Shown here: piece by piece, positions 34,414-48,078 of the stretch
How the letters are laid out: each line of letters begins with the position of its first letter
How positions within the stretch are numbered: the stretch's first letter is position 1
Origin: Rhodamnia argentea
Taxonomy: Eukaryota > Streptophyta > Magnoliopsida > Myrtales > Myrtaceae
Reading direction: 5' to 3'
DNA: 64,000 nt
Assembly: GCF_020921035.1 (NCBI RefSeq)
Contig: NC_063150.1
Coordinates: 36,751,826 to 36,815,825 of the forward strand
Made by a program: the position numbers and the translations under genes
The notes under the pieces: generated by a model
Databases searched by the model: none
Seen by the model: the letters and a program-made list of their open reading frames with translations, nothing else
What the model was told of the DNA's origin: nothing

Positions 34414-37400
34414 TTAGAAGCGCCTTGATTTCTGTTGCGGAGGGTATCCAGCCATTCCCATTCCTGGGTCCTTCCTTCGAGACAGCTTTGAAAAGTAACC
34501 ACATGAATCAGATAAAACTTGTCAAGCAACTCCAGAGCAGCCATCTAAGATGAAAGTGAGAAAATGAACCTGTTGTTGTTGGGCCTGGTTCGCAACACCA
34601 CGCTGCATTGGGATGCCAGCAGGATTCATTCCACCGCCCATGGCATTAGGATTCACATTGTAACCAGTCATTCCTGGAGCTTGCATCCTTTGCATACCGC
34701 CCATATGCATAGGACGAGGCATGGACCTATTTGTCACAATGTGAGCACCGGCCATATTTCCAGCAACAGCATTTCCAGATGATGCCTAGTGGAAAATCAG
34801 AGAATGAGATCACTTGCACGGCTCCATATCAGTTGAACTGACATACATACATACATAAAGTGAATTTATAAATCATGAGAATTCTTTATCTTGCTTTTGC
34901 TTACCATGAAGGAGAACATTGGATACAGCCACTAATGGTTAAAACTCAAAAATACATGTGGAACAATATTGCTTTGACTGAACAGCACAGCATATCCCAA
35001 AAGTGCCAAAATGAAGTTGGCCATTCAACTAGGGATAAAGACTCATGTAGTCACGGAAAATGCAAGACACTAACTCCACAACAAGTCTGCCAAGAGGTAT
35101 TAATAAGTGATGAACAGGAATGGCCCATGACCATCGATGCCTGAAGGTCAGGTCACTGGATCCAGAAAAGACCAGCACTTCGTTTGAAATCCATTGTAAT
35201 CATAGTCAAACTATTACACCCTAGGAGAGAAACAGATCATACTAACCTCAGAAACAAACTATTACATCCTTGATATTTTGTTTTTCTTCTTAAAAGGATG
35301 ATAGCACTAATCACTCCGATATTACAACAATGAATTTGTGGTATTCTCAACTCTTTAATAATGGCTCAGTACAAGTGAGTACAGAGTAATTCTATAAAAC
35401 TTATTCAGTTCTAAGAACAGTAACACAGGAATTTTTTTTTGTCAATTATAACAAAAAGAGGAAGAATTAAGCATTGAATGATCAGCTATGACCACTTAAG
35501 ACTGAATAACCGGCAATAATTGATAACTGTAATATTGCAAAAGTAAGATGTTAAAAGAGCTCAATGAAGATGACAAAATAAGAGAACTACCATGACAAAC
35601 CAGTATCCATATAGACAGTTCATGGGAAGAAATCAAGAGAATTATGCAGAATTCTAGGTCAACTAGTAAAATTTAGATTATCATAGCCATACCGATTGGG
35701 AAGGTTGAAGACTAGTTGTCCCCTCAATATCTGTAGACGTATCTACAGGACGAGTAGGATAATTCACTCTATCTCCAGGAGTGCTGGGTACAAGTGCACT
35801 GAGCAAGGACAAAAGCACAAGGTGCCTCAGTAAGCAAGTATAGGCACAATCATATTTCGTCAGCTAATAAGATGAAAGGCATTAAAAGTAAAAGAAGATC
35901 AAGGACCAGATATATGATGGCAAGGAATAAAGTCTTACTTACGCCCAGGAAGAGGTTCAATTCGAAAATACCTGCAAGACAATCAATGTTAATCTTAGAA
36001 AGTGATGAAGGAATATAAATTGCTGACTACAGCACACTTTAAATAGAGATCTTTGTTCTCCATCGAGATCTTTGTTTTGGCCAAATTCCTCACAGGCAGA
36101 GGTTGAACAGAACGAATGAGGTACTACCACCACATGACCATTCATGTTCTTAACAGACATTTTTGTTTTCATTTTTTTGGCTCTAATTTTCTTATACGAG
36201 TACATGTTCGTGGAATCTAAAGAATAGCTTTGGTTAAAGCATCAATAATAACCAGATTAAATCCCTTTGATTCTCGTGCTGCATCGTCTATAAAAACAAA
36301 AGTGAGGAGATGATATGTTGAGAAAAGTCATACTCATGTTCCAAGGCTTGAGCTGCTGTTATACGCTTCTGAGGATCATACCTGCACATAGAGAAAAGCT
36401 AATTAGCAATAGGCAATACACAAACAAGAGTTATCCAATTTCACACAATTAAGTCAACATACTGTATTGAGATAATATAGCAAATTAGTTAACCGAGCGC
36501 AGTGAATCATAGAAGACCAACATTAGTTTGCAAACCAAGCTAAGTTACAGGTAAATGGTGCTTTAAGCTCCATGATACCCAACAAGTGAAGTGATTGCAC
36601 CAATTAGAATCTCGAGTGTCTGCCCCTCTGATTGCTTGAGAGAACAGATGGTACTTGAGCACTTCACACGCACACGCATGCACGCAGACAGACAAGCACT
36701 TGCACAATGCCTCGCTCATACATATGCATACACACAAAGACGCAGCTCGTGCAGACAGATGCATTGCAGGCGCATATATACACAGAGGCATAAAAAATTT
36801 GAACACAGGCAAGGTTGCAAATAGCAAAGGCAACTCCCAGGCATGTGAAAGCCATTATTCAGACTTTTAGGTTTTCTTGACATTTTTTCAGTGATTGATA
36901 TGGCAGTGTGACAGCCATTATTCAGGCTTCTAGGTTTTCTCAACGAATTTTCAGTGATTGATATAGCAGTATAGAGCTTTTGCAAATAAAGTGAAATTTC
37001 TCGTGCATCTACAACTCACAGATATGCAAATGGACAACCAGATTCCAATCAAATTTGGATGATGACAACAAACGACCAAGATGGAATGTCAAAAACTATA
37101 TACCAATTCAACAAGTTCAAAGAGACATCATAAAATAGTAAAGAAATACCAAATCGCACAAATTCAAAAGTTCTGAAAGGTAGCACATACTCTAGCATCT
37201 TTGATAGGAGTTCATATGCAGGGCTTTTGCTAGAGAGACGTACAACACTACCAAGTGCATTGTCATCACTGTCAGTAACACAATATATTACATGTCACTC
37301 CTTTGAAAAACAGAACGAACTCAAGTTGGATGCAGAAACAAAGGGAAAAGGCACTTACTACTTGCGTCTCTGAATATGTTGCAAATCTGATTGCCAATGT

Positions 37401-40400
37401 GGCAGATTCACAAGCATAGGCCATTTCTCTTGCGTTGGATGGCCTGGGACAATCACATTAAACATTTATAGCATATGAACAGAATGAAGATGGCAGAAAA
37501 GAGAATACGCTGGCACATTACCCAAGACCTTGAAAATCTTGTCAAGTTGATCACCCTGCAAAATAGAGAGTCTGAGTTAGAGTCGATTACAATGATCAAT
37601 AGCACCCCCAATCTATTTGCCTCAAGAAAGAAAAGTCAGCTAAAGTGTTGCACACATAGACAACTTACTTGGAAAGGATTAGGATTGCCTTTCGCTTCTT
37701 GACCTTGAAACAATGGCTTCAAGGTCAAAAGCTCAGCAAAAATGCATCCGACAGCCCACATATCTGGTGGCAGCATTAAGGAGTGGGGAAACATTTCCAG
37801 TCACATTAAGTAACATAAAACAATTGCACAGTCCACAATTATCGGCTTCAACTGTAGGACATGAATCAAATAAGTATAACTGGCTGAAATTACACAAATT
37901 ATAATAAAGACAGGGCAGAGATCATTGGTTATCCAAGGCTAGTCTTAAGAACTAACAAAAGCCTTCATTAACATAGTGTCAGTAGCGGTGCAATTTTTCT
38001 GAACCTGGAAGGTATGCTGATTCCTGTGAAATTTCGAGTTTATCGATGCACCAATCAGTCAAGATGTACTTTCCTGATTTTCAGTGCATCAATGAGTATC
38101 AGAACCGTGCAAGCCCAGGCTTAAGTACAGTTTGTCAAAGAAGGCATTGACTAGAATGGAATCTGATTGTCAATTCCTACATGGACTGAAATCATAGAAG
38201 TTTAAGAAAAGTAGAAATATCCCGACTCTTAGGCTCTTTCAAACTCTACATATTGCATCGTCGCCATCACCAACTCCAACTTCACCACATTATTCATTAA
38301 AAATCTTACTTGTTCTGTAGCACAGCAAAATAACTCATCACACGGTACAAATACATGAAATGTACTATTTGGGTTGAAGGAAACCAAGCTTCTTTGTCAG
38401 TGTCAAAGGATACCAACAGCACTTGTATAGTGCTTTGCACCAAGCAGCAATTCTGGTGCCCGATACCAGATAGTTACCACAACCTGAAAGGAACAAGGAG
38501 CTTATCTAAACTAAAGAAAGCACAGCCTCATGAAAGAATAGGCCAGTGAGACACTGAAGTACTCACAAGATTGAAAGGGTATTCGATCAGAAAAGGGGCA
38601 AATGTCTTTAAGTTTAGGTATGCAAAGACAAGATATCCCATGAAATGATGAGATGTCAGAAGAACCCAGGACACAAAGGAAGTACCAAACAGAATTCAAA
38701 GTAATCAATAATAAACCAATCCCCTGCAAAATGCATGACTGGACAATATGTATAACTACTACCAACTTTTCCTCTATAGACCCAACATCCAGTTGACATC
38801 TCATGAATCATTTTTATCTACACAAACAAGAGCAAGGGCACAATTATAGTTGATCCATCAAACAACCAACAGATATACTGCGTATATAATTGAGAAAACC
38901 TTGCTATTCATGCTTTGTCACATTTTGCCTGCATTTATACTCCATAAGGAGGGGTGATAGTCAAATCATAATAGTTGCATGAAGGTGATAAGGCTTTTCA
39001 TGTACATTACTACGTGATCCAAAAGAAGAACAGAAAAATGAAAAAAGACAAGAGAGCCTCAAACTCGACCATAAATAGACAGTTATAACATGATTTAAGA
39101 GTCGTGGAGTAGACCAATTAAATGTTTCAACGTGATTAAGAGTTGTGGAGTAGACTAATTCGATTATTCAGAATCCCTTGTTTGTGTAGACACCTAATGT
39201 CATAGCACCAGAAGTTCAGCAACTCATTTATTCTCTGACAACCATTGCCCAGAAAGTACAGTGTCACTGGGATACGAATAAACAGGTATCATCTACTGAT
39301 ATCTTGTACCAAGTGGTCACAGCAAAGCGAAAAGAGACATCAAGATTTACATTTTTGACAAACTAGTAGACCAGGAAACCAACAGCAGGCATGTTATAAA
39401 TTAATCTCACTTCCAAATCTTCTTATAAGCATAAAATTTAGTAAAAAGATATCCCTAGACATGTTTACAAGATGCGCTTACAAGATGCTCCTTTGAGAAA
39501 ATGAGAAAATTTGAAACGGCGACGTAACTTGTTGGCTTACATTCCATTCTCAATGGAAGAATGAGCGAAAACAGTTTCATCCAGCAGAAGGTACAAGCTT
39601 AGGATAGTTGTTAAGACAAGTCAACATATTAACAAGCGATCAGGTGGCTGTCTCACTGCCGGCTCATTACCAGCCATGCCTTCCAAGTCAAAGGCGATAT
39701 GAACAGGGATAGAAAGGAAAAAAGCAACACACGAATGGGTTCGTCTCCCATTATTTGTTTAATGAGAGCAGAATAGACAAAGCATGATATTACAGCTCCT
39801 TAGAAGGTAGAGACTTCAAAATAGATGGCTGATTCTGCACCCGGTCATAGTCCAACTTCAGCTATTCCTAGTTTCTAAGACTAGGCAGGAAGAAAGAGGT
39901 AGAAGAATTAGGAAGATATAACTAACCCCATTTTCAGATAATGGCTTCAAAGGAGCTTGGTATACCCTGGCAAGTCCAAAGTCCGCAATTTTCACGACGC
40001 CTTGCTCCTCTCCTTCACCCATGACCTTTGGTCAGAGAGACATACTTAGGTGTCGTACACGAACGGAGTTAACTTTACAATTCTACAATCGGATGATCCC
40101 GTAATGCAGTCAAAGATTAATAAAATCAATAACGAACATACCAAAATATTTGATGGCTTTAGGTCTCGATGTATGATCCAATTACTAGAGCAAAGATCCA
40201 TACATGCAAGAGTCAATATTCAGTATATCCCAAGAAAATACTGGTTGCGCAAGGACTGGGTGCGTAAACTCACATACCTGTGGAGATAATTCAGTCCATT
40301 AAGCAGCTGCCAAAGCAATGACTTAACTGTGTAAGGATTGATGGACTGGTTAACCTTGTCTCTGTGATGTCTGATAATTTCCTAACAAATCAACATCAAC

Positions 40401-41102
40401 GTATAGAACTGTTTACCAAAAACCTTGACACATTGAAGCCATATCAATACTTTGAAGCATCAGAAGCAAGCTATATTATACAACAAGGGACACTACTTAC
40501 ATAAAGATCATGCTCGGCGAAATCAAAAGCCAGATACAACGACATATCCACGGGATTAATGTGAACATTCACGAGCTTCACAACATTCTCATGTGAAATT
40601 TCACGAAGCAACTGCATCATTCAAATGGAAAATTGCCATGAGTTACTGACAAGATCATCGCGATTAAGGGACAACCAAATGCGGCAGCTCTGATGAACCA
40701 TATTTACTATCTAACTCCCCAATCATTCCAAGCAACATATTACCCATAGTTTTCAGCTAATTGCTCCCTAATAAACTAAACAGGGGGAGGAAATTAATCT
40801 CTCCTGAACAAGCATGCGCCAGGCTGTGGAATTCCAATTGAAGCGAAAAAAAGGTGAAGAAGAGGAACGACCATGATTTCGCGGATGGCGGTGGGCGAGA
40901 CGCCGTCGCCGTCTTTGGACTGCTTGAACTTCTTGATGGCGATGAACTTGCCGCGATTGGCGGAAGGAGGTTTGATTCGGGCGAGGAAAACGAGGCCGTA
41001 CGTCCCCTCGCCGATCTTGCCGATCAGATCGTACTGTTGAAGCCACTCCGGCCTGTTGCTGCTGCTGTTGCCTCTGCCGGAGCTGAGAATGCCATCTCCC
41101 AT
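34414..41102 (-). CDS. CDKE-1: Cyclin-dependent kinase E-1 (CDK8, Mediator kinase module)
   Basis: Fifteen exons on the minus strand: 40872-41102, 40501-40611, 40278-40381, 40142-40184, 39927-40025, 38414-38483, 37669-37763, 37522-37555, 37359-37443, 37191-37268, 36334-36381, 35939-35971, 35693-35798, 34570-34785 and 34414-34485. They total 1425 nt, 474 residues, against 470 in Arabidopsis HEN3. Kinase features: GEGTYG loop (31-36), Lys57 in AIKKFK, the CDKE signature SPTAIRE (69-75), HRDLKPSN (154 on), DFG (178-180) and WYRAPELLL. The C-terminal tail is Met/Gly/Gln-rich and ends [19 protein letters not shown], as in the family. It partners cyclin C, MED12 and MED13 to phosphorylate transcription regulators and RNA polymerase II in the nucleus. 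Introns are long (up to 1.4 kb). Exons 8 and 12 are very small, and exon 12 has overlapping GTAA donors. Confidence 0.95.
36845..36968. repeat. Two-copy tandem repeat (62 bp) in a CDKE-1 intron
   Basis: Units 36845-36906 and 36907-36968 share GCCATTATTCAG and TTTCAGTGATTGATAT. Just upstream (36,665-36,790) is a loose CA-rich simple-sequence stretch. Confidence 0.75.
39088..39157. repeat. Short tandem repeat (about 43 bp period) in a CDKE-1 intron
   Basis: Two copies sharing 'gattaagagtygtggagtagac' in slightly different form, in the large intron between the APE-motif exon and the DFG exon. Confidence 0.6.
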
Positions 41103-41162
41103 CCTCGTCACTGAAGATTTTCCGATACAGTGCGAGTGCTCTATTGAACAAGACCAAAACTC

Positions 41163-41178
41163 CTAGAGAGAGAGAGAG
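41163..41178. repeat. GA microsatellite in the CDKE-1 leader region
   Basis: A short GA run just upstream of the CDKE-1 ATG (CT on the coding strand), typical of plant 5' UTRs and core promoters. Confidence 0.5.
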
Positions 41179-41179
41179 A

Positions 41180-42168
41180 AAGTAGTCAGGCGTTGGGAAG
41201 GTGGTGACTCGCGCTCTGCGTCCTCAATTTTGATTTTTGGCAGGAATCCGCCATGAAAATGTTGTTGACCTCCCGCTGAATTTCCGAGGTCGGCTTTCTT
41301 GCAGTTGCAATTTCCGGGCGAAAAGCTGAAGGTGGCTGATTTCTTGGATTTTCTAAACCACTTTGAAAGCCTCTGATTAAGGATAATGATTATTGTTAAA
41401 CTGCTAATTAACCTTAAAATCCTCAAATTCTTCTTACAGGGTATCAGAACTTTGAAGTTATTATTAACGCCGGTCGATATCACTATTCAATTCGAGATGT
41501 CCCCGTGGAATTTACTTATTCAACGAGTATTTCTCAATACCAAGCTTTACAGCTTTCATGACCGGGATGCTTGTAGGTGCTTTTGACGGGCCACGGTAAA
41601 AGCCATCAATAGTCGTTGGCTCTCGTGAAATGATGAGTGAGATAAAAGAATGGGACAGAGGCATACAATGCATTAGTGATTACGATGATAAAGGAAGAGA
41701 ATTTTTTATTTAGTTTTCCACTTTAGTCGCATACTCGTAGTGATCAGTTATCAAAGAACATACAATTTATATAGACACATAAATCCGTGGACGCATGCAT
41801 TTCGATCCGAAAAGAATTAATGAAAAAAAAGGAAAGAATCAAAATTCATCCAATTCCATGTGTTAATAGTTGAAATTACTACAGTAGTAAGATACCGATG
41901 TGGTTTTTTTTTTTTTTTTGGGATATGGGTGCGTTATTTTTACTTCATTTATGAAAGGGCAATTCCCCATAGTAAGCATTTTTAACAAGCATTGCCCGTC
42001 AATGGAGCGAAGAGAGAGAGAGAGAGCGCGAATACGATTAGATACCTCGACAGTCTCAATAGTAAATAATGGTAACTATATGTTGTTCATGTCGACTTAC
42101 TCAATGCTTCGTGTGGAAAGTATAAAACAAATGTTGAACTTGTTATATTTGTACCAATTTATTTTTGA
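41180..42168. other. Divergent intergenic region between CDKE-1 and NDC1, proximal part
   Basis: Contains the CDKE-1 promoter. AT-rich with a poly-T run near 41,903 and a GA microsatellite near 42,014. No gene seen. Confidence 0.45.
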
Positions 42169-42178
42169 ACCTTTTAAT

Positions 42179-43007
42179 GGGAAAATTCCATTTAATGGCC
42201 CCAAGTGCTCTTAGTTTCCCAAATAAGGGTCGGAAGTTAATCTTGTTTCAAAGAATAGCTTAAAATGTCTTTATTGTATTAAATAAGGGTATGAAGTAGT
42301 GGTGGTTGTTTCAAATAAGGGTCTGACCTTGCCGGGTGACCAAATACTCTCGCCGATCAAGGGCTTTTTTGTCAATTTACAATTTTAGCATAATTTTTAA
42401 TTACATTAAATTAAAAATAAAAAATCAAAGTAAAAAAATTTAAAAAGTAGTGTCTCCAGGTGGGAGGGGATGCCTCTCGCCCGTGGCTGTTGCCCCAAGG
42501 CCGGTAGGGCTGCGATCGACGACCATAGCCCGGGTCTAAGGACCCTTGCCCAGATTTGGGAGAGGGTTGCAACCCTCTCCCTACTTTGGCGAGGGCCAAT
42601 CAACCCTTGCCGAGGCATCGGCGACCCCGATGGTCATTGCTGCCGGCCCATTGGCATTGGGGTGGCGGCCATAAGCGATAGGGCTGCCCTCTCGCCTAGC
42701 TTTCTATATTTTTTTTTTTAATTTTAGTTTTTTTTTTTAACTTTTGGAAGAAAAAAAGCAAAAAAAAAAAAACAAATGAAAAATAAAAAAGAATTAAATT
42801 ACGGAAATGACCCCACTAACAAGTGAGCTCAAGCCCTTTTTAAAGACTATATGACCACTTTAGGCCTTTATTTGAAATAATATCCACTTTATGCCTTTAT
42901 TTGAGATAATAAGAGCACTTTAGGCCCTTTTTTGAAATAAAGTTAACTTCATATCCTTATTTGAAAAAATGAAAGCATTTAGAGCCCTTTTTTTTTGAAA
43001 TTTTCCC
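42179..43007. mobile_element. Non-autonomous TIR element, family C, with a 10-bp target duplication
   Basis: 829 bp with imperfect terminal inverted repeats: left GGGAAAATTCCATTTAATGG, right complement GGGAAAATTTC followed by similar 'gggctctaaatgctt' text. ACCTTTTAAT occurs directly on both sides (42169-42178 and 43008-43017), a perfect 10-bp target duplication. TIRs plus a 9-10 bp duplication point to Mutator-like transposons. The interior (about 42,450-42,700) is abruptly GC-rich and has no transposase; it may be captured host DNA. Sits about 0.46 kb upstream of the NDC1 ATG. Confidence 0.85.
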
Positions 43008-43335
43008 ACCTTTTAATTGAACAAATTTAGTTTCAAACATTTTCGCATCAATATCAATTAAACTTAGTTGTCCTACGTGACATGACTGGCGTTATTGCTC
43101 ATATTTATTTTTTTTTACTTTTTTCAAATTGTTTAATTAATTAATTATTTTTTTTCTTTTTTTATTTCCTTTTCCTATTTCCTTCCGCTAGTCATCACGA
43201 ATTGGCAAAAACTACCCACACCCTTCGAGAAGGCAGAACCGAAATTCGACAGATCCCAAAACCACCGGACCCGACCCGACCCATCATCGATTTGCCACCG
43301 TCCACTTTCAGAATACTCACGATAGAGCACCGGCC

Positions 43336-43341
43336 ACGTGA
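43336..43341 (+). promoter_or_regulatory. G-box (CACGTG) upstream of NDC1
   Basis: CACGTG in GGCCACGTGATC, about 130 bp upstream of the ATG. G-boxes are common in light-regulated genes for plastid proteins. No clear TATA is seen, so the function is inferred. Confidence 0.4.
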
Positions 43342-43469
43342 TCGCAAAGATGAATCACTGGCCATAGCCATCATCCGTCCGTCAGTCTCTCTCTCCGCTT
43401 TCATCTGAGTTTCGGCCATTTTCTGGGCACATCTGCTCACGGAGACTGCATTGCTCTCTTCCCTCGGGA

Positions 43470-46400
43470 ATGGCACACGCCGCGCTCGCTTCTTCCGTGG
43501 CTCTTCTTCCTTTCCATCGTACGCTCTCTTCTCTTCATATCCGCATAGCCTCTGCCTCTCGCACATTAGTAGTTTGGTTGGAGAGGAAATGCTAAGTGTG
43601 AAAAGTGATCGTGTAGCATCAGTATTTGTCGTTTGACATATGATAGTCAAATGTTGTTTCTGGGTGATGCGCTGAACATGGTAATTTTGTCTGCAATTCG
43701 CTTCTGCAGGGGTGTCAGGTGGGGGAAGCAAATGGGTGAAGCTAATTCCTGGGCTTTCTCGAAAACAAGGGACCTATTTGTCGTTTTCAAGAAGTTCGAA
43801 AAGGGAAGGGTGTAGATTTGTTGCTTCAGGTGCTATGGGGATCGATGGAGGTGTTGCGGAGGTATCGGAAGGTGAGAAGGCACCAACTAGATACTCTTGG
43901 CCTGATAAGAAGGTTGGTTTTTTCTCCTTAAATTGTTTTAAGCTGTCTTTCGGCATAACGAACTTCGCATTATTGCCTGCTCTTGGCTATCTGATCCTGG
44001 AGTTTGCGGAGTGGGAGAAAAAAGTGATCTTCGAATTTGGAGATTCAGGTTGAGTTGAGTTCACAGTTGCGGGTCACTGTTGGCGCGGCCCTGCACATTT
44101 CCTTTCACGTTGTCTTTGTTTGGCAAGTTGGATAGAGTTTATATCTATGAAGGAGTGGCTGAGTGCAGAAAGTAAAGACAACTGATCCTCTTTAATTCGC
44201 AACCGCGCATAAAGATAAAAAAATTATCTTCTCAGATAGCTTTTACTGAAGCTGAAAACACCAAAAAATTTCATCTGACGAGGAATTACAGCTGGTGCAA
44301 AGACGTGATATCCTTAAGACATTCCTACGCTATTGAAGGGCAAGTGTCAGTGACCATCTATCTTGGGCAACATCTCCTGAAAGAGAAGGTTGCTGGTACT
44401 TGGCCAATGCATTCAAGGTATAAGCATACCTCATGAATTTCATAACTTGCCTTTAGCCAGTTAGATTCATTGATTAGGAGGAAAAATGATTTCCCATGGT
44501 ATTGTAAAGAGTCTAATAACGAGAAGAAACAAGTATAAAAGAGAGTGAGTAAACGAGAGATAGGAAAAGTAGTCCATTTTCAATCTTATCTTGACTTGAC
44601 TCTTGCCTAGTTAGGAACCAGTGATATCCCTTCAGCCTACTACCGGGACTAGCTAACTGACTAACTACTGCTTTGTCGGATCTACACTGTGCATAGTATG
44701 TGGCATTGATCACATTGCGGCGTACATGCTCTGTTATCATTGGCAATGCCAGGCTGAAACACTAGGGTCAAATCTTCTGTTTGGGCACGGGTTCTGTGAA
44801 TGGATCAGTCCACTATACAAACTCCCACCCATTCCATGTGCTGCTTGGGCTCTGCCCCCAAGTCAGTCTCATTCTAGCTCAGTGTTTGAGGATGGGCTTT
44901 GCCTTTGATATAATGTATGACTTTGAGCCATGTGGCTTGGAATTGAGGTTAATCGTGCATTGGCTAGAAGCAGTAGAAATAATGAAACTGAGAAGAGTTT
45001 AGTTGAATCTAATCACTACGGATTTTTGGGTGGGGTGTATGCTGTATTCTCTGTCATCACTCCTGAATATGTTTATTTTGCTCATTTTCCTATGATATAT
45101 GGTATATGAATCCACAGGTACTTACTGTTAAGTTTTACAGAAGAAACCTTTCTTTGCAGAGACCAAGGGTGTGTATATTAGGTGGTGGATTTGGGGGTTT
45201 ATACACTGCTTTGAGACTGGAATCACTTGTCTGGCCTGACAGCAAGAAACCTCAGGTAATTCCTTTGATCCTTCTATGGTTCTTACTTGTTCTTCATTGA
45301 TACATCCTTGTTGCTGGGATGGAATCGTAAGTAGAACTAGAAATCTGCTTTGTTGAAACCAGTAAGTTGTTATTTGATGCCACACCTCAAACTACTTATG
45401 CAGCTCGAGCCATCTTATTAAATTGGATCGTTTTGATAATGCAATAGGTGCTTCTTGTTGACCAATCTGAGCGGTTTGTTTTCAAGCCAATGCTATATGA
45501 ACTATTATCTGGAGGTATGAAGAGATAACACTACAGAGCTTATGATAGTTTTTGGCTGTTTATGATTATAGTTCCATTGATATGTTTATTTGAAGGAGGG
45601 TGAGGGAGATTCTCTCTAAGGACTTATGTCTTGATGCAGAAGTAGAAGAATGGGAAATAGCTCCTCGATTTACTGATCTTCTTGCGAGCACGGGTATTCA
45701 GTTTTTCCAAGATAGGGTAAAACTCTTGCATCCGTTGGATCATCTGGGAATCAATGCTCCTCCAGGATCTGGTTCTGGAGGGACTGTGCAGCTTGAAAGT
45801 GGCCTCCTTGTTGAATATGACTGGTATCGTTTTCTCTTTTTAATCATCTAGTATAATCTTTAATTTTTCATATAGAAATTTAGTTTTGTTAGGCACCGTC
45901 ATACATATAGCCTTTACCAAGTTTGCACTTCATAACTTAAGACATGCTAGATTTTTTCTGTCAACTTTCCGAAACAGGTTTTATGTGGATAGTGTTGATC
46001 GTCTTTCCTTAGGTATTGCTCTAGGATGGTCCCTTGCCTTTTTGAGCTAAGTGAGCTTTCTTTCAATTAAATATGCTGGGGGATTATTCTAAATTAGAGC
46101 CTATTTGGTATTTGTTATGGTTGAACTTGGATTTGATGGATCATCAGATGATAGATAGATCCCCATTTGGTTTTTATGTGTATATAGATATGCTAAATCT
46201 CTCTTTTTGTCATGGGCAGTCAGGTTGGTTCTTGCTTTGGGGGCTGAACCGAAGCTTGATGTTGTACCTGGTGCAGCTGAGTATGCATTGCCATTCTCAA
46301 CCCTCGAGGATGCACTTGTAAGGCAACTTTTAGGGGTGTCTGTAGTGCTATAAATTACATCTCTGATGATTGACTCTGATCCGGTACATTTATTATTCTC

Positions 46401-48078
46401 TCACGTCTACTTTCCTGTTGCAGAAGGTTGACAATAAATTAAAAGCTTTGGAGAGAAGGAAATTTGGGAAGGGATCTGAAATTCGCGTAGCTGTTGTAGG
46501 GTGTGGCTACTCAGGAGTTGAATTAGCTGCCACTATATCGGAGCGATTGCAGGAGAGGGGGATAGTGACTGCAATAAATGTGGAAACTACAATCTGTCCA
46601 ACTGCCCCACCTGGCAACAGGGAAGTTGCAATGAAAGTAATCTCTTGGACATTTTGTAGAAATAATTTATTGAAGTAATAATTTTGCATTATTAATTTCC
46701 TCCATTTGGAAGAAAGAGGGTGGATCACAATGTACAGCTTTTGCTATTTGTTCCAGGTTCTTTCGTCAAGGAAAGTCCAGCTGCTTCTGGGTTATTTTGT
46801 ACGCAATATAAGGAAGTCGAGGGACGCTGAAGAATCTTTCTATTTCCGTAGAAACTCTGAAGATCCCGAAATGCGGAAAGAGAGTGGAACCGCTAAGGGC
46901 TTTGAGGCAGAAGATGATGTTGAGAAATTGATATTGGAACTTCAACCCGCTCAAAGGGGATTGCAAAGTCAAATTCTGGAGGCGGATTTGGTCCTATGGA
47001 CTGTGGGCTCTAAACCTTCACTTCCCGATTTAGAACCTTGGGATACGCCCCATGAGCTGCCTTTGACTGCCCGTGGTCAAGCGGAAACTGATGAAACTCT
47101 ACGTGTCAAGGGCCACCCACGCATTTTTGCCCTTGGTGATTCTTCTGCATTGAGAGATTCAGATGGAAAGATTCTTCCAGCCACCGCTCAGGTAAGCAAG
47201 CAAGAAATGCAATTCATCCATTGTAGTATGAGGCTATGGTGCAACTTAATTATTTGCACCTTTCTTTGTTTTGCTCTCTCCTTGCCGATCCTAGTCATTT
47301 CTTTCATGGCCTACCAGGTTGCTTTTCAGCAAGCGGACTTCACTGGTTGGAATCTGTGGGCAGCAATCAATGACCGTCCTCTTCTGCCTTTTAGGTCTTT
47401 CACTTCACTTGTGCCTTTTGCGCTGAACATATTTTATGGTTCAATCTGCTCTATCCGCAATGCGGTGCCATTGCTTGTGATCAGCATGCATGTTGTAGCT
47501 TTGATCTCACCTTCCTTCCCCCCAAATAATTGTGGATCTACTAAATATGGGTGGAGGTAATAAGTTAACTTCAGTTGCATATCGACATCCCCCAGTGACA
47601 AGGAGCACTTACTGTTACCCATCATAAACACCATTAAGTATCCTTCTGTGCTATCTCTACTATTGCGTGACAATTTTTATTTTTCGTAGCTTATACTGGT
47701 ATACATGTGGAAGCTTTGGATGTGTGACTGGTGCATGATTCTGTTAATATAATTTTCAGGTTTCAGAACTTGGGTGAGATGATGACACTAGGAAGAAACG
47801 ATGCTGCAATTTCACCAAGTTTCATTGATGGATTGACCGTGGAAGGTCCAGTTGGACATGCAGGTTATTTTCTCTATCTCTGTCACCTTGGTCCTTTGAA
47901 TAAAGAATTTGATGTTAATCCATATATTTCTGCATTTGCAGCAAGGAAATTTGCATATCTAATAAGATTGCCCACGGATGAGCATCGAATTAAAGTGGGA
48001 ATGAGTTGGCTTGCTAAGTCCGCCATAGATTCAGTCGCGTCACTTCAGAGCACCCTTACGAGAGTTCTTTCAGGCTAG
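43470..48078 (+). CDS. NDC1: Type II NAD(P)H dehydrogenase C1, plastid (NDC1)
   Basis: Eleven exons: 43470-43518, 43710-43912, 45160-45255, 45448-45514, 45640-45823, 46224-46317, 46424-46636, 46757-47191, 47318-47394, 47760-47863 and 47942-48078. They total 1659 nt, 552 residues. The N-terminus (MAHAALASSVALLPFHR, then Ser/Arg-rich) is a plausible transit peptide. The FAD-binding motif is CILGGGFGGLYTALRLE (about 89 on). DQSERFVFKPMLYELLSG follows, and the second nucleotide-binding motif is GCGYSGVELAA (about 257). DETLRVKGHPRIFALGD is the C-terminal FAD site. The sequence tracks Arabidopsis At5g08740 closely, except for a longer insert around EESFYFRRNSEDPEMRKESG. NDC1 lies in plastoglobules, reduces plastoquinone, and is needed for phylloquinone methylation and normal tocopherol chemistry. 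Intron 2 (1.2 kb) holds no missing exon, because family residues join exactly. Confidence 0.95.

Noticed and set aside
42411-42721. ORFs in the GC-rich core of the family C transposon
   Set aside because: Open only because of GC content and present on both strands; no family resemblance.
43913-45159. Extra exon in the long second intron of NDC1
   Set aside because: The flanking exons join exactly as in the Arabidopsis protein (SWPDKK|RPRVCILGGG), so nothing is missing.
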